Below the pieces are notes generated by a model. It made no database searches. It worked only from the letters and a program-made list of their open reading frames with translations, and was not told where the DNA came from. Below, piece after piece: positions 12,556 to 24,730 of a DNA stretch of 64,000 nucleotides. Source of the DNA: Myxocyprinus asiaticus. Lineage: Eukaryota; Chordata; Actinopteri; Cypriniformes; Catostomidae. Made by a program: the position numbers and the translations under genes. The first letter of the stretch is position 1. Each line of letters begins with the position of its first letter. Location: positions 23,549,880-23,613,879 of the forward strand of contig NC_059379.1 in the NCBI RefSeq assembly GCF_019703515.2, given 5' to 3'.

Positions 12556-13076
12556 TTAAGTTTTCAAATACTTTTTGGGGTCACTGTATCTACAACATGT
12601 TGCATTTAAACAAGCATTAAATTGTCAAAAAAGTTTTCCTGTAGCGTTCAGGAAGTTCAGGCCTGTTCAGACAAATCCCATACTAGCAAACAAAAAAAGA
12701 CATAAGAGCTCGGAATGCATTCACTTCCAAATTCCTTTGGAGCAATCCATTCAGTTAATTAGATTACCTACACATTCAAACAGATGTGTTTTGGATTATT
12801 ACTTTGCTGATAGAGGTCAGCAAAACTGACTTCTTTGAGATCTCAGAGGATTAATGGATGACTTGCAAAAGGTCTGTTAAGTCAGCCATGCACCAAAGAT
12901 ATGGTCAGTGCTTTTCTGTGGAAGTTAAGTGAGCATCAGTGCATTGTGTATGTTGAAATCAAGAGATGTTAGCTGTTCAAAAAAAGATTTGCAAAGACTT
13001 GTGGAAAAAGAGATGACACTTGGGAATGGCATTAAGTCAAGGAAATAAAAGCTTGTCTTAACAATTAACAATGTCT

Positions 13077-13122
13077 TTCTTTCTTTCTCTCTCTCTCTCT
13101 CCCTCTTTCTTTCTTTCTCACC
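13077..13122. repeat. Pyrimidine microsatellite
   Basis: Mixed (CTTT)n and (CT)n tract, plus strand. Confidence 0.9.
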
Positions 13123-13579
13123 CCAACATAAAGGAACAGGAATTGACTGTAGTTTTGATACGGTAAGCTGTTTTGGCCGCTTTGCTTTCGTGAAGAAATA
13201 AATGATAAAGATTTAAGTTTATCCTCAATGAGCTTTTTTTTTTTTTTTTTATAATCCCAGTAGCCACTGTGTTGCTGGGCAGGACAGCAGAGACATGGGA
13301 TGTGTCTAGGCCTTAGGGCATCATGAGGTAAGGCAAGTTCATGCTCTCAGGCAACTGTGCATCATAATATATTACAGAGGCTTTTAGGCTCTTGTCAATG
13401 ACCTGAATATATCCGAACATATGACTTTATCTCATGATTTTATGACTTTCCACTTTCCACCCCCACTTTCTTTTTTTTTCTTCTTTTTGGCTTTAAGACT
13501 TTCTTGTTGCAAGTATAAATGGTAAAGATGATTACTCCATAAGTATGGCTGTCTCTAAGTAAAGACCCTGGCATCTTAA

Positions 13580-14540
13580 AGGAATAGTTCACCCCAAAAT
13601 GAAAATTTTCTCATCATGTACTCACCCTCATGCCATCCAAAATGTGTATGACAATTTTTGTTCTGGAGAACACAAACAAAGATTTTTCAAAGATCTTTGA
13701 ACAAAGATATCTCAGCTCTGTAGGTCCATGCAATGCAAGTGAATGGTGGCCATAACTTTGAAGCTCCAAAAAGGACATAAAGTCAGCATAAAATTAATCT
13801 ATAAGACTCCAGTGGAATAACTGATGTCTTTTGATGTGATCAAATCGCTTTTGGGTGAGAACAGTCCAAAATGTAACTCTTTTTCACTGTACATCTTGCC
13901 ATTGCAGTCTCTAAGCACAATCATGATTTCAAGCTTGATTACACTTCCTAGTGCTTGACTCATGCGCAAAGCACTAGATGCCGTTAAGAAGTGTAATCAA
14001 GCTTGAAATCATGATGGTGCCTTGAGACTGAAATGGCAAAACGTACAGTGAAAAAGGTGTTATATTTTGGACTGTTCTCACCCAAAAGTGAGTGGTGGTG
14101 GCATAGTGGACTAAAGCACTGAACTGATAAGCAAAAGGTTGTTGGTTCAATCCCCACAGCCACCACCATTGTGTCCTTGAGCAAGGCACTTAACTCCAGA
14201 TTGCTCCAGGGGGATTGTCCCTGTAATAAGGGCACTGTAAGTCGCTTTGGATAAAAGTGTCTGCCAAATGCATAAATGTAAAAGCAATTAGATTGCTTCA
14301 GAAGACATCGATTTATCCACTGGCATTGCATGGATTACTTTTATACTACCTTTATGTGCTTTTCGTAGCTTCAAAGTTTTGGTCACAATTTACTTGCATT
14401 GTGTGGATCTACAGAGCTTAATTATTCTAAAAATCTTCATTTGTGTTCTGCAGAAGAAAGAAAGTCATACACATCTGGGATGGCATTAGGCGGGTGAGTA
14501 AATTATGAGAGAATTAAAATTTTTGGGTGAACTATTTCTT
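13580..14540. mobile_element. TTAA-flanked long-palindrome MITE with nested SINE
   Basis: TTAA at 13576-13579 and 14541-14544. The left arm (gaatagttcacccc...) and right arm (...gggtgaactatttc) are inverted copies, and the centre (about 13880-14045) folds on itself over more than 60 bp. A SINE at 14093-14284 interrupts the right arm, so the SINE arrived later. Confidence 0.85.
14093..14284 (+). mobile_element. tRNA-derived SINE (DANA/HE1-like)
   Basis: A tRNA-like head carries a box A-like 'tggcatagtgg' and box B-like 'ggttcaatccc'. It is followed by the conserved-type body 'gagcaaggcacttaac' and the tail 'gtcgctttggataaaagtgt', both familiar from fish SINEs. Short AAAAG flanks are a possible target duplication. 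It is nested in the MITE at 13580-14540. Confidence 0.85.
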
Positions 14541-14544
14541 TTAA

Positions 14545-16239
14545 GTACTAATATGTAAGCTTTAGGGACAGATAAGGTACAAATACATTCCAACTGATAT
14601 AAAGGGGTGTGGGTGAGTGTGTAACAGAAGAGACAGAGAACAATAATTCTAAAATGTCCAGTCTTATTTTAGGAGTAAATTATCCTTTTAATGCAAATTC
14701 ATTATGAAGTAAAATTCAGTCAGCATTGTATAGTTAAAATATGGTTGAATGTTGGCCCACTCTTCACAAAAATCTGCATGTCTGGACCTCTTTTCTGTTT
14801 CAATAGGCTACTCTGTGTGTGCACTGCATCTGCAAAGCATTCTGCCTCGGTTTTCATAATTAAATAATTATTGTAGAGTATTTGGAAAATACAGCATGTT
14901 TTTGATCAGGCATTTTAATTGTCAGATAAAAGCAATTGACTTAGGACCACTTCCCTGAGGGCCACTGAAAAGGACATTCTACCTGTTCCTTTCACTATAA
15001 AATGTAGCACTTGTGCCCATTCACCACTAATGGCTCAGAGCTGAATTGAGGGAATTGCTCCTATATTCCCTGGGCTACAAAACTCACCTTTATTGCCCTT
15101 TATATAGTGTCCACTTGATTGCTTTTATGACAGGTACTCAGTACTGCTTGTACACACACTGTTAGTAAACCAGATGTTTTCTAAAGTAATTTCTTGTGTA
15201 ACTAATTTGCAGCCATTTACAGGATAACACTACCCTCAGATGTGTGACTTGACATTGCATGTGCACTTTGCAGATTCCTGCAGCTGTAACCACTAAAACT
15301 GCACAAACGTCACTACAGTTTCGTTTTGGGCTGATGCATAATCTGCTGCTGTGAACAATTTACTGGCTAAAATGTATGATGCAATATTAAAATATGGTTC
15401 CTATTCCTATGACAGATGTAAAATTACAGTTACAAATATATATAAAAAATGGATGGAGGATTTTTGTTGTTGTTTTGTTTTGTTTTTTTGGTTGCAGTTT
15501 TATGTATTTGTTTGTTAGCAGAGACAGACTTGAGGTCTCTAGTCTTCTGGAGCGAAAAAAGCCCTTTACGTGGGGAATCCGCGTCCAATAAAATGACTAA
15601 AGCAGTGACGCTCGTTGTACTAAATCCATGCAACTGCAGATTAACATGCAGCCAGATTACATATGCATGCAATCGCTCTACAAGAACATCTCACACAATC
15701 AGAGCTGCAGTGCCTAGACAGCATCCGTGTCAGCATGCGCCTGTATTGCAAAAAAAATAAATAAATAAATAAATACAATTCCTACTCGCCTATTATGCTG
15801 TCTATGTAAGCAGCTCATTAGTTTTTAATACACGACCTTGGTTTCCAAACGAATGTGCAGTGATCACTACCAGCATAACGCCACACTTTATCGGACAATA
15901 GGCAATTCTATATGGAAAAAGTCAATTAGAATGTATTCACCTGCACGTGAATTGAAAATATAGGGTATCCTACTTCCAAACAACAAAGATGCTGTATCTG
16001 TCATTATGGATGTAACTTTAAAACACCAATGTAACGAGCCCCAATGAAATATAGTCATACCTTCTGAAGGACTGTCAGGTCTCAACGACTGGGTTGATTC
16101 ATTAACCGGCGTTTAGTATGATGCACCTTCTCCGTAGAAGACAAGCCTGTGTTGTCAGTTCATAACTGTACAGTACAGAATGAAATATGGTTTTACATAG
16201 TCAGCATTTATTTAAAGAGACAAACTAAATCCAAAGTTT
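14545..16239. other. Non-coding stretch
   Basis: No gene is recognised. Short (AAAT)n run at about 15752-15775. From about 15550 the sequence becomes gradually richer in CpG towards the promoter-like patch at 16240-16500. Confidence 0.45.
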
Positions 16240-16500
16240 GCGCGAAATAAACCCAGACGGAATAATTCAAATAAAAAATGCTGCTGCTCGCCCCGTATTT
16301 TCAACCACCACACCGTAGCCCAGAGCAGGGCGGCGAGTTTCAGTCGCAAGTTGAGTTTCAAGCAGTAAATACGCCCACACGCGCAGAATGAAACGGATTG
16401 GGCGGAGACTGCCGAGATGAGAAGACGTCACTGTCCAATCGGCGGAATTCATGGGCGTAAGCAAACGACTACCCGAGGACTTCTTCCATTCTTTATACAC
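16240..16500. promoter_or_regulatory. CpG-rich promoter-like patch without a recognised gene
   Basis: This 260-bp patch is much richer in CpG than its surroundings. It holds CCAAT boxes in both directions (tccaatcgg near 16434; ggattgggcgg near 16394), a CRE-like gacgtca near 16424 and GC-box-like gggcgg steps. On the minus strand a possible non-coding first exon would end at about 16060 (CTTCAGAAG followed by gtatga). That fits a housekeeping-type promoter firing leftward, but no coding exon was found on either side. An active CpG island is the inference; the motifs are what is visible. Confidence 0.45.
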
Positions 16501-16599
16501 TTAACCACAAATGGATCCCGAAATCAGTGGACTGACAATGATGTGCGTAATTTCTGGCTGTTAAAAGAGCTGTTAAAATTGGAAGATACACTTGCTTAA

Positions 16600-17206
16600 A
16601 GGGATAGTTCACCCAAAAATGAAAATTCTCTCATCATTTACTCACCCTGAAGTCATCCCAAATGTGTATGACTTTCTGTCTTCAGAAGAACACAAAAGAA
16701 GATTTTTAGAAGAATATCTCCAATGTGTAGGTCCTTACAATGCAAGTGAATGGTGATCAGACCTTTGCAGCTCCAAAAATCACATAAAGTAAACATAAAA
16801 GTAATCCATATGACTCCAGTGGTTAAATCCATATCTTCAGAAGCGATATAAAAGGTGTGGGTGAAAAACAGAACATTATTTAAGTCCTTTTTTACCCTAA
16901 ATCTCCACTTTAACTTTAACTTTCAGATGTGAAGGTGAAACTAAACAGGCACAACATGTGACTTTCAGATGTAAAAGTGAGAGTGGAGATTTAGATTTAA
17001 TTCTGCATTGTACAGTTACCAGATTAAAACACTGGAGTCATATGGTTTACTTATATGTTTCCTTTATGTGATTTTTGGCACTACAAAGGTTTGATCATCA
17101 TTCACTTGCATTGTATGGACCTACAGAGTTGAGATATTCTTCTAAAAATCTTCTTTCTGTTCTGCAGAAGAAAGAACATCATACACATCTAGATGGCATG
17201 AGGGTG
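16600..17206. mobile_element. TTAA-type palindromic MITE, right end truncated
   Basis: Starts after TTAA (16596-16599) with 'agggatagttcacccaaaaa'. The second half mirrors the first, with a central fold at about 16900-16995. The right arm stops at '...gcatgagggtgag' near 17206 without the terminal repeat. Confidence 0.8.
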
Positions 17207-18805
17207 AGATTTCCTTTCTCTTTTTCTGTATTGTCCTATAATAAAGACTATAACGAAAAAGAGATTAACTGTCTCTTACCACAGGAAATCTAAATGAGCC
17301 ACTGCCATGTATTCAAGATGAATCTCCCAATCACTATGATTTATCAAGCCATAACCATATGGTCCATCTATCTGCACAGATTTATTGCTGTCTTAAGCTT
17401 GATATATCAGCTAACGTTCTGGATATTTAAGAGTATTAAGCTGTACAGGGAATCATTCATATAGGAAGAAATATGCTCTCTATGCTGATATCCATCGGCC
17501 AGATTTCTCCTTTTGGCTTATCATGTAGAAAGATTAAGGAGTAAATCACAGCACTCTGTGTTGTTCCATGAGAGAAAGTGAAGTAACTCAAACTGACAAG
17601 TTCTCATGGCAGGTTTATGAGAGCTTTTATTCCACCAAAGACTAAATGTCACTGTAATGAGATGTAAAATCTGATCCCTCCTATGTGGATCTAGTTTACA
17701 CTGAATACTTTTTGAAAAAAGAGACCCAGCTCTAGTAATTCACTATTGAATTTGTACACAGTAACTATGGAAACTGTAATGGGATTTGAGCCATAGAAAA
17801 TAAACTAAATGAGAAGATAATGGTGTAAATCTAGAGTTTTAGAAAGAAAAAAAGCTAATTGTCTGGCAGGTAATCACACACATTCAAGCAATGCAGGATA
17901 ATACTGATAGTATTACAGGGAAAGTAGTGGTCTGAGAATACCAGACAGAGTCACTCTTGATTTGTTTGGCTAAGCAACTTTAACATGTGTTTCTTGAACA
18001 TAACATCTGCTTGAATATAAAATGTTGTTGTTTTTTCAGGGGCAGTGGAGCATTTCTTGATTCAGACACAAATAAACAGAAAGCAGAAGGATTGTCCCTG
18101 AAGAACCAGACCACACTGGTCTTCATGTAAAATGGATCTGCATGTGGATGCATCCTCTTCCCCTTCCTGAAAACGAACAGCATTCCTCCTGCAGGATGGA
18201 CAAACTTCCTTCAGGGATTTTCCAATAGCATGGACCTGAATTGCACATTTTATGCGTATCTTTAATGTTAATTTATTCATTTGCCATGTGTTTTTATCCA
18301 CAACAAATCAGAAAAGAAAAAAAAATAATAATAATCTTTCCTCAATACATTCTCAAAAATGTAATGTCATACAAGAAGTTACATATTTGAAAATGTACCA
18401 TAAATGACCTCTAAGGAATAATTAACGCTCTGATGCATGTATCTAAACAGTAGACTAAACAGAAATTTTAAAGACATTTTTAAGCATTCAAGTTATGATG
18501 TTCCATCCAAACCACCATGAGTGATCACCTTTGACCCTTTACCAAAAATTCTTTCTGACAGTTTATATGTCCTTGTATTTTTTATTTAAAACAACATAAA
18601 TATAAAATGGTTGATGAAAGTAGTGATGCACAAGTTCCAATATAACTCTCTCAAAAGACAACATTTTGATTAAATAAAAAGATAGATTAGCAATTATTAA
18701 ATTACATTAAGATCTTGTTTTCCTTTGGGATTTAATAAATAATGTAATTGGGGGATTAAAACACAATTTTAGTTAATCATCTTTGCATATGTATGTGCAT
18801 ATATA
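17207..18805. other. Non-coding stretch
   Basis: No recognisable gene or repeat family. A short (AAT)n-like run is near 18320-18335. Confidence 0.45.
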
Positions 18806-19031
18806 TGAGGTTCAAGGGATCATTCATCCAAAACTGAAAATTCTCTCATCATTTTCAAGTTAAAGTGGAGATTTAGAGTAAAAAAGGGCTTAAATATTGT
18901 TCTGTTTCTCAACCAGTCTTATTGACACACCCGCGGAGCTCTGTGTAGGGCAATACTTTGGCCAACGGCGGCCCTGGGAATGAGGGTGAGTAAATTATAA
19001 GAGAATTTTCATTTTTGGGTGAACTATCCCT
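18806..19031. mobile_element. TTAA-type MITE, internally deleted
   Basis: Both ends match the gttcaccc/gggtgaac family, and the right end abuts TTAA at 19032-19035. The core is shortened and altered (GC-rich stretch at 18930-18985). Confidence 0.7.
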
Positions 19032-19035
19032 TTAA

Positions 19036-21114
19036 TACAAACTGCTAACAGACCAGTGAAGAGCTTCTCTTCTGATGCTGCAGTTGTTTCTTGTCACTCT
19101 GTGTCATGAGGTGTGGAGAGCTTTGATTCCTCACACTGACATGACTGTTTGGGCAACAACACCAGCCCACAACTGAAAGCAGAACAAATCAGATATGGTG
19201 CTGCATATAAGGGCACAATTGCTACACAGAGGAAGCAGAGGGAAAGGCATAGATATCTTGTGATCTCCTTTGCAATGAATCAATCCCTGCATGGGGGAGC
19301 TATCAGAGATTTAGTGCTCTGTGTTGATAAAGGAATGCAGGTAGAAAAAGGAGAGTGCATAGATGACATTAGTTCTATCAGCATATGGAAGACATTATGC
19401 CCTGACCTAAGGTTTAACCCTCTCTGAACCCTGTGTGCTCGTCTGGTTTATGGCTTGTTCACTGTGGTGTGTTTGTGGTTCACTCTCAGACATGGTGTTA
19501 CATGCTCATAGCTCAAAATACTGCCAAACTGTATCTTGATTTTTTTTTTTTTTTTTTATGTATTAATTTATAGACATCAAGTGCATATCCTAAAATACAC
19601 TTCAGTTTGTTGAAACATAGGGCCTAACATTCAATGAATAACTTGAATTTTCTGTGGACTGAGATGTTTATGAATTACTTTCTCCACCTTTAGAGAATGC
19701 ATGCAATAATTATCATGGCTCATTATCATGGATTCACAGGAAAATTGAAATAAACCCAGGAATACTGGAAATGTCGAAAGAACTTACTTAGTGTCTTCAA
19801 AAGAGTGTTGAAGCCAGTGTTGGAACTAGAATCATCATGCACACGTGCTTCAGTTCCTTATGTAACATTTTGAAAGCTTATATTGAAAGCTTTTCAGTCT
19901 ACAGTATTCCTTATATTGTCAGTCATCTGTCACATTCTATTTGGGATTTGGAGTTAAATGTTGTTCTTGTGGCTTCTGTGTCTGACTCCCCACTAACCAG
20001 TACTGGCAAGCTTTACTGCTCCAGGCTAAGACAGAAAGAGAAAGGAAATGATTAAATGTCAAAGGAGTAAAATGTATCCATAGCTCCCCACAAACTCTGT
20101 TTATTGGCAGCAGATAAAGACAGTTGAAGGCTTAAGCACTGTTAAACTTATAGCAGCTCTTGGGGCACCAACATGATGTTTCATAAACCATTGACTCTCT
20201 AGTTCATTAACTTGGGACCATAAAAAGTGCACAGAGAAGCGTTAGGAACATCAGATACTGCATAAGACTAAAAAGCTATACCGCAAATACAGGACCTGTT
20301 GTTGGTCCTGTAAAAGCCAAATATTATATTTTGGTAACTTCAGTTTAACTGATAAAATTTGAACCCAAAAGGAAAATTCTGGCATCATTTACTCACCCTC
20401 ATGTTGTTCCAAACATGAATTTCTTTCTCCCATGGAATGAGAGATGCACAATTGGAAGTGAAATATTCCCTGTGTGCCACAATGAGATTCGGTGATCCAA
20501 CCAGCAAGACTGACACATTTATGGACTCTGGTTCCCAATACCTCTCTGGAAAACATCCTCCTGATCACACTTTTGTTGTTTTGATGAAGACTGTAATATT
20601 ATTCTACTACTGACTATACTGCACACTCAGTAAATATTAAGAAATGTTTAAACTTGCATTATCAAGTATGTCTGATTCTGTCATGGCATCCCACAGGCGG
20701 TTTAAGGATACTCAGAGATAAAGGGGTGTTGGTGTAAGTTGAGCAGAGGAAGTTTTTATTGGGATTTAGCGTAGGAACACTGACCCTGTGAACCAGGATG
20801 TTAGGGTGAGAGGGATCTCAGGAGTTAATCACAACTGATTACAGGCTCCTTTTAAATACTAGTGCATAGATACATGGACAAGGCTGTTGCAGCCATTGCA
20901 ATTTCATATCGACTTTACATAGTGAATTGTGTGCAATGTGTATGGCATTTTGTTTGAATAGTTAAAGAACTATTTTACTTTGTTTGTTTGCAAATTCTGA
21001 CTAAATGTCTGTCTAAAATGCATTGATTCACCACATACAGCTACTTTTCTAAATGTACATAAAGACATGACTGGAACTTTGAAGCAAATGTTATATAATA
21101 ATAATTATTATTAT
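19036..21114. other. Non-coding stretch
   Basis: No recognisable gene. Poly-T run near 19541-19557. A partial MITE end (ctcaccctcatgttgttccaa) is near 20393-20413. Confidence 0.45.
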
Positions 21115-21275
21115 TATATTTATTTATCACACATTATACATTTGCACATATACAGTGAAGTTCTTTTTTCACATATCCCAGCCAAGCTGGGGTCAGAGTG
21201 CAGGGGCTTGAACCCCCAACCTTCTGATCAGTAACCCAGAGCCTTAACTGCTGAGCCACCACTACCCTGGCATTG
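21115..21275 (-). mobile_element. tRNA-derived SINE, internally deleted
   Basis: Read on the minus strand, it has a tRNA-like head (box B-like ggttgggggttcaagcc) followed directly by 'tgcactctgaccccagc' and a tail ending in (ATAA)n-like sequence. The better-preserved relative at 51257-51505 has a longer middle that is missing here. Confidence 0.8.
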
Positions 21276-21596
21276 TCCCTTGTGACCCATGGCCCTACTA
21301 GTTCAACTCCTTCCCTCTTTGCTAAGTAATTGATGGAAGTATGAGGTATGTTAGGTCATATGGCCCTTACTGTATATTTACAATCAAAATATTAGTCTTT
21401 GGCAAAGACAGTGATTTTAAACTTTTTTCCAGTATAATAGTGATGGATGAAATACATAAACCATCATAATGGTACAGATCAGGGATTTTGTCAAATTGGC
21501 AATTGTCTGGATCTCAAATTTCTTTATTTTCTGTTGTTTACATACATGAGATTTTAGAAATCACTCATCAAAATATTGTTAATAATGACATAATCT

Positions 21597-23172
21597 GTGG
21601 TACGAGCCCCTGCTCTTTGGCTTCTGTTTTTTCCTGTGTAGGCCACCAATCAGATTTAGATGGAGACTCTAAATGGTGAGGATGGTGAGTGTTGTCTTGT
21701 TTAGTTAAAATAGATTACAGTAGACAAAGTAGGCAAAAAAGCTGACCCGGAAGATTTATTTTCTGTGTTTCTTTCTTTTCCAAAGGGAGTTAGAAAGATT
21801 TCTTAACTCTTAGTTAAAGTTTAATTTAGTCAGCTCACCTGTCCTTGTTTTGTTTAGCATGTTTTTATTTCCTATTGGTTTTGACGGCTTCTTATGTTGG
21901 TCCCAAACTTGGGTCGTAACATAAACTGGGGACTTATCCGGGATATGTACCACCTGTTTGCATTGCTATAAATGTGTTTTGTAGCTTGCGTCATTTAGGA
22001 AATTGAACTGCATTGCTACTTTGTTTTTGTTTTGTTTTTTTCGTAGCATGCTTTTGTTTGTGGTTTTGGCCTGCAGTGCTACCTTGTTCTCTGTAGCATG
22101 CTTTGTTTCTGCCATTGTCCAGCATTGCTACTTTTGTTGTTTGTAGCATGCTTTTGTTTCTGTCTTTGGCATGCATTGCTATTTTGTGTTTCATAGGATG
22201 CTTTGGTTCTGCCGCTGGCATGCATTGCTACTTTGCTTCCTGTAGCATGCTTTGTTTCTGCTGCATTTTGATTTTGGACATGTGGCAGTTTTGATTGGTG
22301 GCTCTTCGCGACCACTATTTTGCTGTCGTTTTGAAGTCGCTTTTGTTTGGCCATATGTTTAGGCTCATTTATGGCGTGGAGTCTAGTTTTTACTTAATTG
22401 TATTTTTCTCAATTCTAGGCTTTGATGGGGTACTTCTCTTGTGTCAAAAAATAAAATAAAATAAATAAATAAATAAATCTGGAAAAGGAAAAGACCCTGC
22501 CTTTTGAAAGCGCTAGAAATGTAGGCCTTTAGCTCAACTGACCTGCTACTGCTATTGCTGCAGTTACTACTGAATTTGATAAAAGTAGAAACATTTGTTT
22601 GGTCAGTCCTTCTGTGGAAAAGGATGACAATTATTTCACTCACTTCAAGCATGTTGCTAGTTCTTCAGTTTGGAAATAACTCTTGAAATGTGTTTTAGCA
22701 GATACTCTTTTCCTCTGTCCACACCACCTCTGTGTCCTGTTAATGTACTGCCTTTTTATTCCTTTGGACCTGTCTGAATTGTGCTTCTGCTTTTGTTCCA
22801 GACAGTGGGTATATGGCAGGTATTGTTAGATTTATCTGTGCTTCATTAAATAATTTTGTATTCTTCAATGTTTTATGGGTGGGGGTGTTACGAGCCCCTG
22901 CTCTCTGGCTTCTGTTTTTTCCTGCGTAGGCTACCAATCAGATGTAGGTGGAGACTCTAACCTGCTACACCTGGAGTCCTGCTTATTTAAAGAGGTGCTG
23001 GCTGCACTTCATGGCTGCTGCCACTGCCCCAGGAAATGTACTTGTGTGTTTAGTGTTTGTTTGTTGTTTTTTATTTCATATTTTATTTTAAGAGGATGGT
23101 GAGTGTTGTCTTGTTTAGTTAAAATAGATTGCAGTAGACAGAGTAGGCAAACAAGCTGACCTGGAAGATTTT
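21597..23172 (+). mobile_element. LTR retroelement relic with proline-tRNA-like primer site
   Basis: Related direct repeats lie at about 21597-21921 and 22886-23172, both starting near TTACGAGCCCCTGCTC. The left copy ends ...CGTAACA and lacks about 130 bases (TATA-like 'tatttaaaga' region) that the right copy keeps. Five bases later, 21927-21944 closely resembles a tRNA-Pro primer-binding site. A G-rich tract (gggtgggggtg) ends just before the right LTR, as a polypurine tract would. The interior (about 960 bp) carries a short tandem repeat and no intact gag, pol or env. The right LTR is cut off at about 23172. Gypsy-like or retrovirus-like origin cannot be separated from this alone. Confidence 0.7.
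21962..22265. repeat. Tandem repeat of about 55 bp inside the LTR relic
   Basis: About six degenerate units alternate 'cattgctactttg' with 'gtagcatgctttgtttctg' between the primer-site region and the interior. The recurring GCATGC is palindromic. The period varies between about 50 and 60 bp. Confidence 0.8.
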
Positions 23173-23561
23173 GAAGAAGTGTTTTTTTTTTTTTTTTCAA
23201 TGAACTGTAAATCATTGTTAGAAATATTGGCAAGGCAAGAAGCAGAATAAAATGTTTTTGCCATACAAAAGGTGTTTTGATTTTGTTTTTGAACATTCAA
23301 AAAACAAAGGATGTTTATGATATTCCAAGCTTGCACCTGCCAGGGAGTTTATTTCAGCATTATAGTCTTGCTCCATCTTCATCTGAACGATCATAATAGC
23401 ATGGGCCTGTGAGTAAAATCCTGGCTGCAAAATCACCTGATTTTAGGGTTCCTCTGCAATCCCAATTTAACCAATGCCTATGGAACATAATAATTACTAG
23501 GAAAGTTTCAAAACCTGTCATCTTATTGATAGATTCATCCAGATCTGACAAAAGCCCTTAA

Positions 23562-24111
23562 AGGGATAGTTCATCCAAAAATGAAATTCTCTCATCAATT
23601 ACTCACCCTCATGTGTATGACTTTCTTTCATCTGCTGAACTCAAATGAAGATTTTTAGAGGAATTTCTCTTCTCATTTGGTCTATACTATGCAAGTGAAT
23701 GGGTGGCAACATTTTAAAGCTAAAAAAAAAAAAATAATAAGCATAAAAGTAATCCATAAGACTCCAGTGGTTAAATCAATATCTTCAGAAGCAATGTGAT
23801 AGGTGTGGATGTGAAACAGATCGCTTTCATCTTATTGTGTTTTTGGTGATGGTGCTGGGCTGGGAGAAGAACTTAAATATTGATCTGTTTCTCACCCACA
23901 CCTATCATATCACTTCTGAAGATATAGATTTAACTACTGAAGTCCATACTTGGCACCCATTTACGTGCCTTGGACTGACCTACAGAGCTGAAATATTCTT
24001 CTAAAAATCATAATTTGTGTTCTGCAGAAAAAAAGGAAGTCAGACACATCTGGGATGGCATGTGGGTGAGTAAATGATGAGAGAATTTTCATTTTTGGGT
24101 GAACTATCCTT
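23562..24111. mobile_element. TTAA-flanked palindromic MITE
   Basis: TTAA at 23558-23561 and 24112-24115. The ends are 'agggatagttcatccaaaaa' and its mirror, and the middle arms pair around about 23830-23880. Confidence 0.85.
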
Positions 24112-24115
24112 TTAA

Positions 24116-24410
24116 AGTAATAGCTCAGCCATAATTTTATATTCCATCATTATTTCCCTACCCTCATGTTGTTCCAAACCCATGTGATCCTTTGTATTCT
24201 GTGGAACACAAAATATGTTAGACAGAATGTTAGGGACTAACAGTCTCGGTCACCATTCACTTTCAAAATATAGAGAAAAGGAACACATTCACTGAAAGTA
24301 AATGATGACCAAGGCTAAAATTCTGTCTAATATCTCCTTATTGTGTTGCATGGAAGAAAGAAAGTCATATGGGTTTGGAACAACATGATGGTGAATGATG
24401 ACAGAATTTC

Positions 24411-24447
<37 letters not shown>

Positions 24448-24730
24448 TCTGTAATACATGTTAAATGTGTATTATGTAATGGAATATTGATCTTTTTCGA
24501 ACCAAGACTCCGCTGGAGTCGTATGGATGACGTTTATGCTAACTGTCTGTGATTTTTGGAGCTTCAAAAGTCTGATCACCATTCACTTGCATTTTAAAGA
24601 CCTACTGAGCTGAGATATGTTTACATTTTTCTTTAAATGTGTTCTGCTGAAGAAAGAAAGTTATACACACCTGGGACGGCATGAGAGTGAGTAAATGATG
24701 AGAGAATTTTCCTTTTTGAACTATTCCTTT
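24116..24730. mobile_element. Adjoining MITE fragments and an (AAT)n tract
   Basis: A second palindromic copy with diverged ends (24116-24410) mirrors around about 24260-24300. It is followed by (AAT)n at about 24412-24448 and by the right half of another TTAA-type copy, ending near 24727. The cluster looks like repeated insertion into earlier copies. Confidence 0.65.

Noticed and set aside
14093..14165. tRNA gene
   Set aside because: It is the head of a SINE followed by the usual SINE body and tail.
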